NCBI GenBank assembly: GCA_014237395.1
Contig: JABZFP010000008.1
Coordinates: 1-64,000 of the forward strand
Origin: Desulfobacteraceae bacterium
GTDB taxonomy: Bacteria; Desulfobacterota; Desulfobacteria; Desulfobacterales; UBA5852
DNA length: 64,000 nt
Direction: 5' to 3'
The stretch's first letter is position 1. Every line of letters starts with the position of its first letter. The notes under the pieces are model-generated. The model ran no database searches, was not told the DNA's origin, and saw only the letters and a list, made by a program, of their open reading frames with translations. Shown piece by piece: positions 7,368 through 15,998 of the stretch. Position numbers and translations under genes: made by a program.

Positions 7368-8309
7368 TCATTCGCTGCCGCCACGCGTCCGGTATAACGC
7401 CTGCACATCCTCGCGACTGAATGGATACACGGTGTTGCAGTGGTGGCAGCGCAGCTCCACCGGAAACGGGCCGTTGTCCCGAATGTCCTTCAGTTCCTCG
7501 ATCGGGAGCATGCCAAGAATGCGCGCCACCTCCTCCTGGCGGCAACGACAAAAAAACGTGACCCGCGGCTTGTCGAGCAGCACCGGGTTCAGGTCTGCGA
7601 AGTGGGTCTGGAGAAATGCATCGATGTCCGATCCGTCGGCACAAACCTCCCCGAGGGACGGCAAGGCGTAGACGATTTTTTCCAGCTCGGCGGCCGTGGC
7701 ATCGGCCGCATCCGGCATGACCTGCAAAAAAAGACCGCCGGCCCCGGCCACCTCACCCTCAGGCGTAAACTTGACACTCAAGCTGAAAGCGGTCGGAATC
7801 TGTTCCGAGGTCAGGTAGTAATGCGCCAGATCCTGCGCGATGTTGCCATACTGGAGGGCCACCTGGCCGGTGAAAGGCTGCTTGGCATCGTGCAGATAGC
7901 GTGTCAGGCTGATCAACCCGGCCCCGAAAAACGGTGACAGATTGAAATCCTCCAACGGTTTCGTCACCGGGATCGGCACTTTTTTCAGGTAACCCCGAAC
8001 CTCGCCGTAGGCATTGGCTTCCGCCACCAGGCCGCCCACAGGCCCGGAGCAATCGATCTTGAGGGCCACCCGGTCTTCCCCCTTGAGCGAAGAAGCCACC
8101 AGCAGGGCGCCCATGTAGGCATGCCCCAGGATCAGGGTCTCCAGTAGACCCAGGTCGTGGTTGTTGCGCATTTCCTGCACCAGCCGCGTCCCATGGACCA
8201 GGGCCCCGCGAACGTCGCCGTCTGCCAGAAAAAATCGGTGGAGACGGTCCCGGGCGGCCGCCTTCAGGCTGTCCTTCAAATCCTCACCGGGGATGGGCTT
8301 CTTTTGCAT
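7368..8309 (-). CDS. hslO: Hsp33 redox-regulated chaperone
   Basis: A 313-residue Hsp33 protein, a holdase activated by oxidation and unfolding. The C-terminal zinc centre is present as FCRC (C254, C256) and CHHC (C288, C291), and the N-terminal half shows the HslO pattern (DGDVRGALVHGT, IDCSGPVGGL). The ATG at 8309 follows an AAGGAAAAAGC site; the open frame extends upstream to 8411 but that part is not conserved-looking. It stands alone on the minus strand. In an anaerobe it would serve in oxygen or hypochlorite stress. Confidence 0.92.
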   Translation of the reverse strand: MQKKPIPGEDLKDSLKAAARDRLHRFFLADGDVRGALVHGTRLVQEMRNNHDLGLLETLILGHAYMGALLVASSLKGEDRVALKIDCSGPVGGLVAEANAYGEVRGYLKKVPIPVTKPLEDFNLSPFFGAGLISLTRYLHDAKQPFTGQVALQYGNIAQDLAHYYLTSEQIPTAFSLSVKFTPEGEVAGAGGLFLQVMPDAADATAAELEKIVYALPSLGEVCADGSDIDAFLQTHFADLNPVLLDKPRVTFFCRCRQEEVARILGMLPIEELKDIRDNGPFPVELRCHHCNTVYPFSREDVQALYRTRGGSE

Positions 8310-8546
8310 GAGATTGCTTTTTCCTTCTTCTGTGAACACCGTGGAATAGGGCGCGATTATCGTCCCTGATAGAAGCCGCGAGGTCCCATGTGAACCAATC
8401 GATGGCCGCACAAATCAGGGTGCGACTATAAAAACCGTCGGACAAGCTGTCAATTGAAAAGCTTGCCGACGATCGCTGCAACGGTCCGCTTCCCGGCCAA
8501 TCATCGGTGCGGCTCGTTGCACCCGCGCCCGAAAACGGGTTTTCAT

Positions 8547-8576
8547 TTGACACTCCAGATGGTTTTTTTATATAAA
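8547..8576 (+). promoter_or_regulatory. candidate sigma70-type promoter for the coiled-coil gene
   Basis: TTGACA (8547-8552) is followed after 18 bases by TATAAA (8571-8576), or after 17 by ATATAA. It points toward the coiled-coil gene at 8739, giving a leader of about 155 bases. The rest of the 8310-8738 gap shows no gene. Confidence 0.5.
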
Positions 8577-8738
8577 TACTATGATTTAGCGTATTTGGCA
8601 TCGCCCGGTCGCAATCGTCTCAAGATACCGGGCATTTCACCGGCGCAACACCGGGCTATTTCCCGGGGATAACGACCTGACACCCATCGACGGCAGTAGA
8701 ATTCGCCTTGGATCCTGAGCGAAAGGGGTTAATGACCA

Positions 8739-9974
8739 ATGAAAGTTAAGACCATCACCTGCCCCAATTGCGGTCATGCCAATAATTTCTTGGCGGAAGA
8801 CTGCTCCCAGTGCGGCATCACCTTTTCGAAATACTACGAAGAGCTCGAGAAAGCGGAAGCGCTGCGCCGCCACATCGAGGAGCAGGAAAAAGCCGAAGAA
8901 CTGAAACGTCAGCAAGAGGAAGAAGCCCGTCTGCTGGAGGAAAAGCGGCAGCAGGAAGAGGCTGAAAAGGCCGAGGAACGCCGCAAACAGAAGGAGGAAG
9001 AAGCCCGCCTGGAGGCCGAACGTCAAAAAGAAGCCCAAAAACGAGCCGACATTTTGAGGCGACAGAAAGAAGAGCTCGAGAAAGCCGAGGAACTCCGACG
9101 CCAGGCGGAAGAGGAAGCCCGCGCCGAGGAAGAGCGCCTCCGGCAAGAAGAAGAGGAAAAGGCTGAAGCCCTCCGAAAACAGCAAGAAGAAGAGGAAGCC
9201 CGGCTGGCCGAGGAACTCCGCCAACAGGAGGAGGAAGAGGCCCGCGTCGAGCAGGAGCGCCTCCGGCAAGAGGAAGAGGAAAAGGCTGAAGCCCTCCGAA
9301 AACAGCAGGAAGAAGAGGAAGCCCGGCTGGCCGAGGAACGCCGCCAACAGGAGGAGGAAGAGACCCGCGTCGAGCAGGAGCGCCTCCGGCAAGAGGAAGA
9401 GGAAAAGGCCGAAGCCCTCCGAAAACAGCAGGAAGAAGAGGAAGCCCGGCTGGCCGAGGAACGCCGCCAACAGGAGGAGAAAGAGGCCCGCGTCGAGCAG
9501 GAGCGCCTCCGGCAAGAGGAAGAGGAAAAGGCCGAAGCCCTCCGAAAACAGCAGGAAGAAGAGGAAGCCCGGCTGGCCGAGGAACGCCGCCAGCAAGAGG
9601 AGGAAGAGGCCCGCGCCGAGCAGGAACGCGATAAACCATCTGCCGATTTGGCCGGTCCCCTCCAGATGCCGGTCAATACGCCCGATTTCCGGTCGGCGGA
9701 AACCATGCAGGCCCGACTGTCACCCTATGCGGGCCAGATGATTGGCGTCACCTACGGCAATCCTTCGGAAATCCAGAATGTAAAACTGATATCCGTCAAC
9801 GATGATCACTTCCAGGTGTATTACCCGATCACCAAGCACGTGGTCAGCTACGCCTACCGGCAGTTGATGCTGGTTACCGAAAACCAGGAAGGCATCAGCG
9901 CCGTAGGGCCGGACATCAGTCCGGTATTCCCGGTCGTGATCGAGGTGCCGCGACCGTTTTTTCATCAACCCTGA
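8739..9974 (+). CDS. zinc-ribbon, Glu-rich coiled-coil repeat protein
   Basis: A 411-residue protein in three parts. Residues 1-27 form a zinc ribbon (CPNCGH and CSQCGI). Residues about 33-300 are an unbroken, highly charged Glu/Arg/Gln/Lys helix, expected to be a single long coiled coil. Residues 133-296 of it are four nearly identical 41-residue repeats encoded by a 123-bp tandem repeat. Residues about 305-411 form a small non-repetitive domain (QMIGVTYGNPSEIQNVKLIS, YYPITKHVVSYAYRQLM), a possible beta-rich binding module. There is no signal peptide. It could be a spacer or scaffold linking a zinc ribbon to the C-terminal domain. Function unknown. Confidence 0.8.
   Translation: MKVKTITCPNCGHANNFLAEDCSQCGITFSKYYEELEKAEALRRHIEEQEKAEELKRQQEEEARLLEEKRQQEEAEKAEERRKQKEEEARLEAERQKEAQKRADILRRQKEELEKAEELRRQAEEEARAEEERLRQEEEEKAEALRKQQEEEEARLAEELRQQEEEEARVEQERLRQEEEEKAEALRKQQEEEEARLAEERRQQEEEETRVEQERLRQEEEEKAEALRKQQEEEEARLAEERRQQEEKEARVEQERLRQEEEEKAEALRKQQEEEEARLAEERRQQEEEEARAEQERDKPSADLAGPLQMPVNTPDFRSAETMQARLSPYAGQMIGVTYGNPSEIQNVKLISVNDDHFQVYYPITKHVVSYAYRQLMLVTENQEGISAVGPDISPVFPVVIEVPRPFFHQP
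9135..9626 (+). repeat. four tandem copies of a 123-bp repeat inside the coiled-coil gene
   Basis: Copies begin at 9135, 9258, 9381 and 9504, each exactly 123 bases (41 codons), with only scattered substitutions. The unit keeps the reading frame, so copy number could change without breaking the gene. Confidence 0.9.
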
Positions 9975-10094
9975 CCGGCAACTGACGCGAAGCCGCGATC
10001 ATACTTCACGTTCATTGATTCATGTTCATTGACGGGGCGGTTCAGTCCGATGACGCTGAACGCTGCCCCGTTTGTTTTCGAGGAACCGTACATC

Positions 10095-11093
10095 ATGTCA
10101 CCTTGCGCACCCACGCCACATCGCACCCACACCGGATGGCAGATCCGGGCCCTCATGCTCCTGATGGTCCTGTTCACGGCCATACCGGTCCGGGCCGCCC
10201 GGGACGAACTCCGGATTGCCCTGCTTCCGATTATCGACAGCTTTCCCTATCACGTTGCCCAGCAGGAGCACCTCTTCGAGAAGGCCGGCATTCGGGTTGA
10301 CGGCCTTTTCGTGAGCAGCGCCGTCAATCGGGATCAACTCATGCAGTCGGGAGAAATCGACGGCATGCTGAACGAGCTCATGACCACGGCCAATTTCAAC
10401 CGCCACGAATCCCGGGTTAAAATCGCGGCCGTGATCCGTGCCGCCGACGACGCCCATCCCCTCTTTCGCATCCTGGGAGCGCCCGGAAGCACGCTGCGAC
10501 ATCCGGCCGACCTGGCGGACATCCCGATCGGCATATCGCGCAACACGATTATCGAATATGTCACCGATCGCCTGTTGCAGCATGCCGGCATTCCCGAAAA
10601 TGCGATCCGCAAGGCGTCGGTTCCCTCGATTCCCGAACGCTACCAGCTGCTGCTGCAGGGGCGGCTGCAAGCCGCCACCCTGCCGGATCCCCTGGCCCAA
10701 AGCGCCATGGCCTCCGGTGCCGTGCTGCTGATCGACGACCGGGCCATCGCCGGCCTCAGTCTCAGCGTGCTGAGTTTCACGAACGACGCCCTCAGCGAAA
10801 AACGACCGGTTATCCAACGCTTCCTGTCCGCCTGGAACCTGGCCGTCCAGCACATCAACGCCACCCCGGAGGCCTACCGGGCCCTGCTGATCGAAAAAAT
10901 CCGCATTCCCGCCAACGTGCAGGCGGACTACCGCATTCCCCCCTTCGCTTACCGGCAGGTTCCCAGCCAGGCCCAGTGGCAGGATGTCATGACCTGGATG
11001 ACGGCCCGCCGTCTGCTGGATCACCCCATTGACTTCCATACGTCCGTGGCGCCCGATCTGCTCGACGAACCGGGCGCGCCGTCACGCCCATGA
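10095..11093 (+). CDS. ABC transporter substrate-binding protein, NMT1/THI5-like
   Basis: A 332-residue periplasmic protein with a signal peptide (hydrophobic LMLLMVLFTAIPVRAA, likely cleaved near residue 35) and the NMT1/SsuA-type fold pattern (LRIALLPIIDSFPYHVAQQEHLFEKAG, GEIDGML, then IPIGISRNTIIEYV). This family delivers small organic ligands such as pyrimidines, sulfonates, nitrate or bicarbonate. The ATG at 10095 has a GAGGA site. It overlaps the ATPase gene by 4 bases (ATGA) and the operon continues into ubiE and menA, so the ligand may relate to quinone biosynthesis. That link is inference. Confidence 0.82.
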   Translation: MSPCAPTPHRTHTGWQIRALMLLMVLFTAIPVRAARDELRIALLPIIDSFPYHVAQQEHLFEKAGIRVDGLFVSSAVNRDQLMQSGEIDGMLNELMTTANFNRHESRVKIAAVIRAADDAHPLFRILGAPGSTLRHPADLADIPIGISRNTIIEYVTDRLLQHAGIPENAIRKASVPSIPERYQLLLQGRLQAATLPDPLAQSAMASGAVLLIDDRAIAGLSLSVLSFTNDALSEKRPVIQRFLSAWNLAVQHINATPEAYRALLIEKIRIPANVQADYRIPPFAYRQVPSQAQWQDVMTWMTARRLLDHPIDFHTSVAPDLLDEPGAPSRP

Positions 11094-11872
11094 TGATCGC
11101 GGTCGAAAACATCGGGTTTGCCTATGGCAACCACGAAACCGTATTTGACAATTTCAGCTTTACGGTCGCGCGCGGTGAAATCCTGGCCGTCATCGGCCCC
11201 TCCGGCGGCGGCAAGACCACCCTGCTCTACCTGTTGGCCGGCCTGCGGATGCCCCGTTCCGGGCGGGTGTGCATCGATGGTCTGCCGCTGACCCGGCCGC
11301 GTCCCGGCAACGGGCTCGTGCTGCAGGACCATGGCCTTCTGCCCTGGTCCACCGTCCGGGACAATGTGGCCCTGGGTCTCAAGATCCGCCGCTTCTATGG
11401 CCCGGATGGGCGGCACAGCCCGGATGATGCCACCCTCGACCCGGCGGCGGCCGACCAGAAAATCACCCACTGGCTGTCCCGCCTGGATATCGCCGATCTG
11501 GCCGACAAATATCCGACCCAGATCTCCCGGGGGCAACGGCAGCGCACCGCCATTGCCCGCACCATGACTCTCGACCCGGACGTCCTCCTGATGGACGAAC
11601 CCTTTTCCGCCCTGGACGCCCCCACCAGCGAAAATCTGCAGGACCTCGTGAGTGGCCTGGCGCGCGAATCCAATCTCACCACCGTCATTGTGACCCACCA
11701 CATCCAGGAAGCGGTCCGCATGGGACAGCGGATCCTGGTGGTCCGCCGGGGGGTCAACCGCCGCCCGCAGATCGTGGCCAACGCGGGCTGCGATGAGGGT
11801 GTGAGGCAGGACCCGGCCGCCTTCAACCACCAGTGTGAAAAAGTCCGGGCGCTCCTGGGAGCCTCCCGATGA
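11090..11872 (+). CDS. ABC transporter ATP-binding protein, NitT/TauT type
   Basis: A 260-residue ATPase energising the adjacent importer. Visible motifs are Walker [10 protein letters not shown] (about 36-44), Q-loop LQDHGLLPW, signature ISRGQRQR (the usual LSGGQ read as ISRGQ), Walker [12 protein letters not shown] and the switch His in IVTHH. An insert of about 20 residues with charged, Asp-rich sequence follows the Q-loop ([14 protein letters not shown]...). It is translationally coupled to both neighbours by ATGA overlaps. The variant signature still fits an active ATPase. Confidence 0.88.
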   Translation: MMIAVENIGFAYGNHETVFDNFSFTVARGEILAVIGPSGGGKTTLLYLLAGLRMPRSGRVCIDGLPLTRPRPGNGLVLQDHGLLPWSTVRDNVALGLKIRRFYGPDGRHSPDDATLDPAAADQKITHWLSRLDIADLADKYPTQISRGQRQRTAIARTMTLDPDVLLMDEPFSALDAPTSENLQDLVSGLARESNLTTVIVTHHIQEAVRMGQRILVVRRGVNRRPQIVANAGCDEGVRQDPAAFNHQCEKVRALLGASR

Positions 11873-12630
11873 CACGGCGGGCAAGTCTATCGTCCGCCCT
11901 GATCGGGACCGGTATGTTTTTCCTGCTCTGGCAAATCGGCGCCTGGCTGGTTCACCGGCCGATTCTGCCGCCGCCCCTGGAAGTTCTTCCGATCTTCGCC
12001 AACCTGATGGCCGGCGAACTGGGCCTGCATTTCGCGGCCAGTGCCGGCCGTGTGTTGGCCGCCGTGGCGATAGCCGTTGTCACCGCCGTGCCGGCCGGTC
12101 TGGCCCTCGGTCAACTTCCACTACTGAACCGTATCTTCGCGCCGTTGATCGCCATTCTGTACCCGATCCCCAAAATCGTACTGCTGCCCGTGATCTATGT
12201 CCTCATGGGGATAACGGATGTTTCCAAAATCTTCCTGATCGCGCTGATCATCTTCTTCCAAATCATGGTCGTCGTGAGGGACGAGGCTGTCAACCTGCAC
12301 CCGGAGCTGATTCTCTCGGTGCGCTCCCTTGGCGCCGGAAGGCGTGCCCTTTTTCGCTATGTCTATTTCCCGGCCTCCCTGCCGGCCGTATTGACGGCCC
12401 TGCGAATATCCATCGGAACCGCCGTCGCCGTATTGTTTATCGCCGAACAATCCTTGACCAATTACGGCCTGGGCTACTACATCGTCGTTGAGACCTATCA
12501 GGTGCTCCTGTATCCCCAGATGTATGCTGGTATTCTGGGCATGAGCCTGCTGGGCGTGCTGCTCTATTTCGGTGTCTATACGCTGGAGCAGCGGATAAAC
12601 CGCCACCTTCATGACAACGGAAAACCTTGA
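11869..12630 (+). CDS. ABC transporter permease, NitT/TauT type
   Basis: A 253-residue inner-membrane protein with about six hydrophobic segments and the cytoplasmic EAA-like loop (LILSVRSLGAGRRALFRYVYFPASLPAV) that docks the ATPase. It forms a homodimeric channel for the binding-protein importer encoded just upstream. It overlaps the ATPase gene by 4 bases and the methyltransferase gene by 20 bases, so all are one transcript. The ligand is unknown. Confidence 0.87.
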   Translation: MTRRASLSSALIGTGMFFLLWQIGAWLVHRPILPPPLEVLPIFANLMAGELGLHFAASAGRVLAAVAIAVVTAVPAGLALGQLPLLNRIFAPLIAILYPIPKIVLLPVIYVLMGITDVSKIFLIALIIFFQIMVVVRDEAVNLHPELILSVRSLGAGRRALFRYVYFPASLPAVLTALRISIGTAVAVLFIAEQSLTNYGLGYYIVVETYQVLLYPQMYAGILGMSLLGVLLYFGVYTLEQRINRHLHDNGKP

Positions 12631-13351
12631 CGTGGTACTACCGGATGACAGGGTCAAGGCCGGAACGGTCAAACACATGTTCGGCCGAATTGCCGGCCGC
12701 TACGACCTGATGAACCGTCTGATGACGTTCGGGCGCGACCGGGCCTGGCACCGCGAGGTGGTGCGCCGCGCCGCCTTGCCGGTTGGCGGGCGTTTGCTGG
12801 ATATCGGCAGCGGCACCGGCGGGATTGTCTGGGCTGCGCTCGAGCAGGACTTCGGCCTGTCGGCCGTAGCCGCGGACTTCACCTTCGAAATGATGGCCGC
12901 CGGACGGGCCCAGCACGGCTGCCGCGCCATCCAGTGGTGCGGGGCGGACGCGCTGGCCCTGCCCTTCGGGGGCAACACCTTCGATGCCGTCACCTCCGGT
13001 TACCTCATCCGCAACGTGGTGGACATCCGGCAGGCCTTCACGGAGCAAATGCGCGTCGTGCGGCCCGGCGGCAAGGTGGTCTGCCTCGACACATCGCCCC
13101 CGCCCCCCGGCCTGCTGCAGCCCTTCATCAATATCTACCTGCAGACCATCATTCCCCTGGCCGGTCGTCTGATCAGCGGCGACCGCTATGCCTATCGCTA
13201 CCTGCCCGAATCGACACGGCACTTTCATACCCCGGCGGAATTGGAGGTCATCATGCAGGCGGTCGGCCTTCAAAAGACCAGCTATCGCCGTCTGATGCAT
13301 CGAACGGTCGTGATCCTCCAGGGCACCAAACCCGGAGCCACACCCCCATGA
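12611..13351 (+). CDS. ubiE: demethylmenaquinone methyltransferase (UbiE/MenG family)
   Basis: A 246-residue SAM-dependent methyltransferase that methylates demethylmenaquinone at the last step of menaquinone synthesis. Visible features are the family opening VKHMFGRIAGRYDLMNRLMTFG, the SAM loop LDIGSGTGG, and SGYLIRNVVDIRQAF, which matches the UbiE NGLRN-type region. The 20-base overlap with the permease and ATGA overlap with menA make it part of the same operon. As no ubiquinone genes are seen, a menaquinone role fits best. Confidence 0.88.
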   Translation: MTTENLDVVLPDDRVKAGTVKHMFGRIAGRYDLMNRLMTFGRDRAWHREVVRRAALPVGGRLLDIGSGTGGIVWAALEQDFGLSAVAADFTFEMMAAGRAQHGCRAIQWCGADALALPFGGNTFDAVTSGYLIRNVVDIRQAFTEQMRVVRPGGKVVCLDTSPPPPGLLQPFINIYLQTIIPLAGRLISGDRYAYRYLPESTRHFHTPAELEVIMQAVGLQKTSYRRLMHRTVVILQGTKPGATPP

Positions 13352-14247
13352 CGCCTCCCCCCGCGGCCGTATCCGGCGTTAAAGCCTGGTGTCTGGCCAT
13401 GCGCCCCCGGACCCTGCCGGCGGCGGTTGGCCCGGTGCTGGTCGGCACGGCCGCTGCCGCCGCCGACGGGGCGTTTATGGCCGGACCGGCCCTGGCGGCC
13501 CTTTCAGGCGCCCTGCTGCTTCAAATCGCCGTGAACCTTGCCAATGACTATTTCGACGGCCGCCGCGGGATCGATACGGAACACCGCGTGGGGCCTATCC
13601 GCGTCACCCAGAGCGGGCTGATTGCCCCCCAGCAGGTATTCCGGGCCATGTGGGTCGTGCTGGTCCTGGCGGGCATCTGCGGCGCCTACCTGGCAGCCGC
13701 CGGCGGGTGGCCGGTCCTTGTCATCGGCCTGGCCTCCATCGCCGGTGTGATCGGCTACAGCGGCGGACCCTACCCGCTGGCGTCCCACGGCCTGGGGGAT
13801 CTGTTCGTATTCCTTTTCTTCGGTCCGGTGGCGGTCTGCGGCACCTATTTCGTGCAGGCCCTGACCCTCACGGGAACTGTCGTAATATGGGCGATCCCAC
13901 CGGGGCTGTTGATCGCCGCCATCCTGGTGGTCAACAATCTGCGCGATCGTGATACCGACCGCCAGGCCGGCAAACGAACCCTGGCGGTCATCATCGGCCC
14001 CCACGGGACACGGATGGAATATACGCTCCTTCTCCTTTTGGCCTATGCCTTTCCGCCGGCTATGCTGGCCAGTGGCGCTGCCGCACCGCTTATTTTACTG
14101 CCATTGCTGACGCTGCCGCAGGGCGCGCGTTGCATCTGGAAGATTTATCGCGAAACCGGGCGCGCCCTCAACGTCCGCCTGGGAGCCACCGCGATGCTCT
14201 CCCTGTGGTTCAGCCTGCTGCTGGCCATCGGCATTGCCGTGGCCTGA
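13348..14247 (+). CDS. menA: 1,4-dihydroxy-2-naphthoate polyprenyltransferase (MenA)
   Basis: A 299-residue UbiA-family membrane prenyltransferase with about eight hydrophobic segments. It attaches the isoprenoid tail to the naphthoate head group, the step before UbiE. Visible motifs are the start MRPRTLPAAVGPVLVGTA, the Mg-diphosphate site NLANDYFDGRRGID, and the second Asp motif NNLRDRDTD. The ATG at 13348 overlaps the ubiE stop. The upstream part of the pathway (menaquinone or futalosine route) is not in the window. Confidence 0.9.
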   Translation: MTPPPAAVSGVKAWCLAMRPRTLPAAVGPVLVGTAAAAADGAFMAGPALAALSGALLLQIAVNLANDYFDGRRGIDTEHRVGPIRVTQSGLIAPQQVFRAMWVVLVLAGICGAYLAAAGGWPVLVIGLASIAGVIGYSGGPYPLASHGLGDLFVFLFFGPVAVCGTYFVQALTLTGTVVIWAIPPGLLIAAILVVNNLRDRDTDRQAGKRTLAVIIGPHGTRMEYTLLLLLAYAFPPAMLASGAAAPLILLPLLTLPQGARCIWKIYRETGRALNVRLGATAMLSLWFSLLLAIGIAVA

Positions 14248-14286
14248 ACCGCCGCCCACAACGCCATCATCTCCGGGAGTTCCACC

Positions 14287-15057
14287 ATGGTGGGAATCGA
14301 ACTGCTCTTATCGGATCATCTGCTGCTGATGATTTTGATTCTGGGATGCGCCAGTTTCGTCCATGGCCTGCTGGGAATCGGTTTCCCGCTCCTTGCCACC
14401 CCGCTGATCGCATTGTTTACCGATGTCCGGACGGCCATGCTCCTGCTGCTGGTGCCCACCATGACCATCAATATCGCCAGCATGATCCGGGGCGGGCGCT
14501 GGGGCGAATCCATCGGACACTACTGGCCGTTGGCCGTGTTCGTGGCGCTTGGCAGTATCGCCGGCACCTATCTGCTCGTCCTGGCGCCCCAGATTCCCTA
14601 TAAGCTTTTGATGGCCGCCGTTCTCCTGGTTTACCTGAACGTCCACCGCATGGGAGGACGCCTGCCCTGGATCAACCGCTGGCCACGGGTGTTCATGGTC
14701 CTGTTCGGTTTGTTGGCCGGCCTCCTGGCCGGCACCGTCAACGCGGCCATACCAGCCCTCATCATCTACGCCCTGGAACTGCAGCTGCCGGCCAATGCCA
14801 TGATCCAGGTGTTCAACCTGTGCTTCCTTTCCGGTAAGCTGTCCCAGGCCGCTGCGTTCAGTACGGCCGGATTCTTCACCTTCGAGGTCATACGGGTCAC
14901 CCTGCCCCTGGCGCTCCTGGCCCTGATCGGGCTTTCGGGCGGGATGGTTCTTCGCAACCGCATCGATACCCACACCTATCGCCGCTGGCTGCGCTACGTT
15001 CTTTTGATCATTGCCATTCTTCTGATTGTTCAGTATGGGCTTGGAAGGTTGGCCTGA
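14287..15057 (+). CDS. TauE/SafE-family membrane permease
   Basis: A 256-residue integral membrane protein with about eight hydrophobic segments and the TauE/SafE pattern: an N-terminal repeat (SFVHGLLGIGFPLLATPLIAL) and a related C-terminal half (NAAIPALIIYALELQLPAN). Members export sulfite, sulfoacetate or related anions, or take them up. It begins 39 bases after menA and may share the operon. The substrate is not known. Confidence 0.8.
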   Translation: MVGIELLLSDHLLLMILILGCASFVHGLLGIGFPLLATPLIALFTDVRTAMLLLLVPTMTINIASMIRGGRWGESIGHYWPLAVFVALGSIAGTYLLVLAPQIPYKLLMAAVLLVYLNVHRMGGRLPWINRWPRVFMVLFGLLAGLLAGTVNAAIPALIIYALELQLPANAMIQVFNLCFLSGKLSQAAAFSTAGFFTFEVIRVTLPLALLALIGLSGGMVLRNRIDTHTYRRWLRYVLLIIAILLIVQYGLGRLA

Positions 15058-15104
15058 AGCGCTGTCACATTTGACGCACTACCATCCTGCAAGTGGAGAT
15101 CCCC

Positions 15105-15956
15105 ATGCCGCATGTCAGAGATAATCTACCGGTCATTCCAGATGATCGTGCGAATGATCTGCACGGATTAGAGGTGGCCGAAGAAGCGGATCTGGTCATT
15201 TTTATGGCCGGCAACCAGTTCATGGTCATGTCCGACCTGATGGCGGCGTTTCGCGCCCGCCACCCCCACATTCGGCATATTTTCTATGAAACCCTGCCGC
15301 CTAAAATCGAATTGCGCCAGATCCTGGCCGGCGGCGCCGTGTTTCGCGGCCGGGTCATCGCCGTCCCCCCCGATGTCTACACAACGGTTTCACCGGATCC
15401 CGTGGCCCAGCTGGCGGCGGCCGATCGGGTGGATCCGGACCGCTGCTTCGTCTATCTCCACAACCGCCTGGCGTTGATGGTCCAAGCGGGAAACCCGCGC
15501 GGCATCCGCTCCGTTCACGATCTCGGGCGACCGGGGGTGCGCATCTCCCAGCCCAATCCGCAACACGAAGATATTGCCGAGCATATCCTGCGAATGTACC
15601 GTCAGGCCGGAGGGGAAGATCTGGTGCAGCGCATCATGACTGAAAAACAGCAATCCGGCGAAACCCGGCTGACGACGGTCCACCATCGGGAAACACCGCA
15701 GCGGCTATTGAACGGCCGTGTAGATGTGGGACCGGTGTGGGCCACCGAGGTCGCGCATGCGCTTCGTGAAGGGCACCCCCTGGAGGGTGTCGTTGTGGGG
15801 GACGCTCTGGATCAACACCGGGCCGTGCACTATGTTGCCTGTCCCCTGCGCACCGGACGGCACCCCGAAAATGCCCGGGCGTTCCTGGATTTTCTCCGAT
15901 CCGATACCGCCCGCCGCATCTATACGGATTTCGGGTTCACGCCCGCCGCAAGCTAA
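15105..15956 (+). CDS. periplasmic-binding-fold protein, ModA-like, without signal peptide
   Basis: A 283-residue protein with type-2 periplasmic-binding (ModA/extracellular solute-binding) features: LVIFMAGNQFMVMSDLMAAFRARHPHI, then a ligand-loop region (GNPRGIRSVHDLGRPGVRIS) and C-terminal FLRSDTARRIYTDFGF. There is no signal peptide in the N-terminal 30 residues, which are polar, so it may be cytoplasmic and regulatory or enzymatic. The ATG at 15105 has a GGAG site; a GTG at 15093 is the alternative. It follows the TauE/SafE gene by 47 bases. The ligand is unknown. Confidence 0.72.
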   Translation: MPHVRDNLPVIPDDRANDLHGLEVAEEADLVIFMAGNQFMVMSDLMAAFRARHPHIRHIFYETLPPKIELRQILAGGAVFRGRVIAVPPDVYTTVSPDPVAQLAAADRVDPDRCFVYLHNRLALMVQAGNPRGIRSVHDLGRPGVRISQPNPQHEDIAEHILRMYRQAGGEDLVQRIMTEKQQSGETRLTTVHHRETPQRLLNGRVDVGPVWATEVAHALREGHPLEGVVVGDALDQHRAVHYVACPLRTGRHPENARAFLDFLRSDTARRIYTDFGFTPAAS

Positions 15957-15998
15957 AGCCGCTGGGTCCCGGCGCGACCAACACCGTGTTCTTCGCCG

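Noticed and set aside
9135..9626. Regular 123-bp repeats as a CRISPR-like array
   Set aside because: Repeats are head to tail without spacers and encode a helix in frame.
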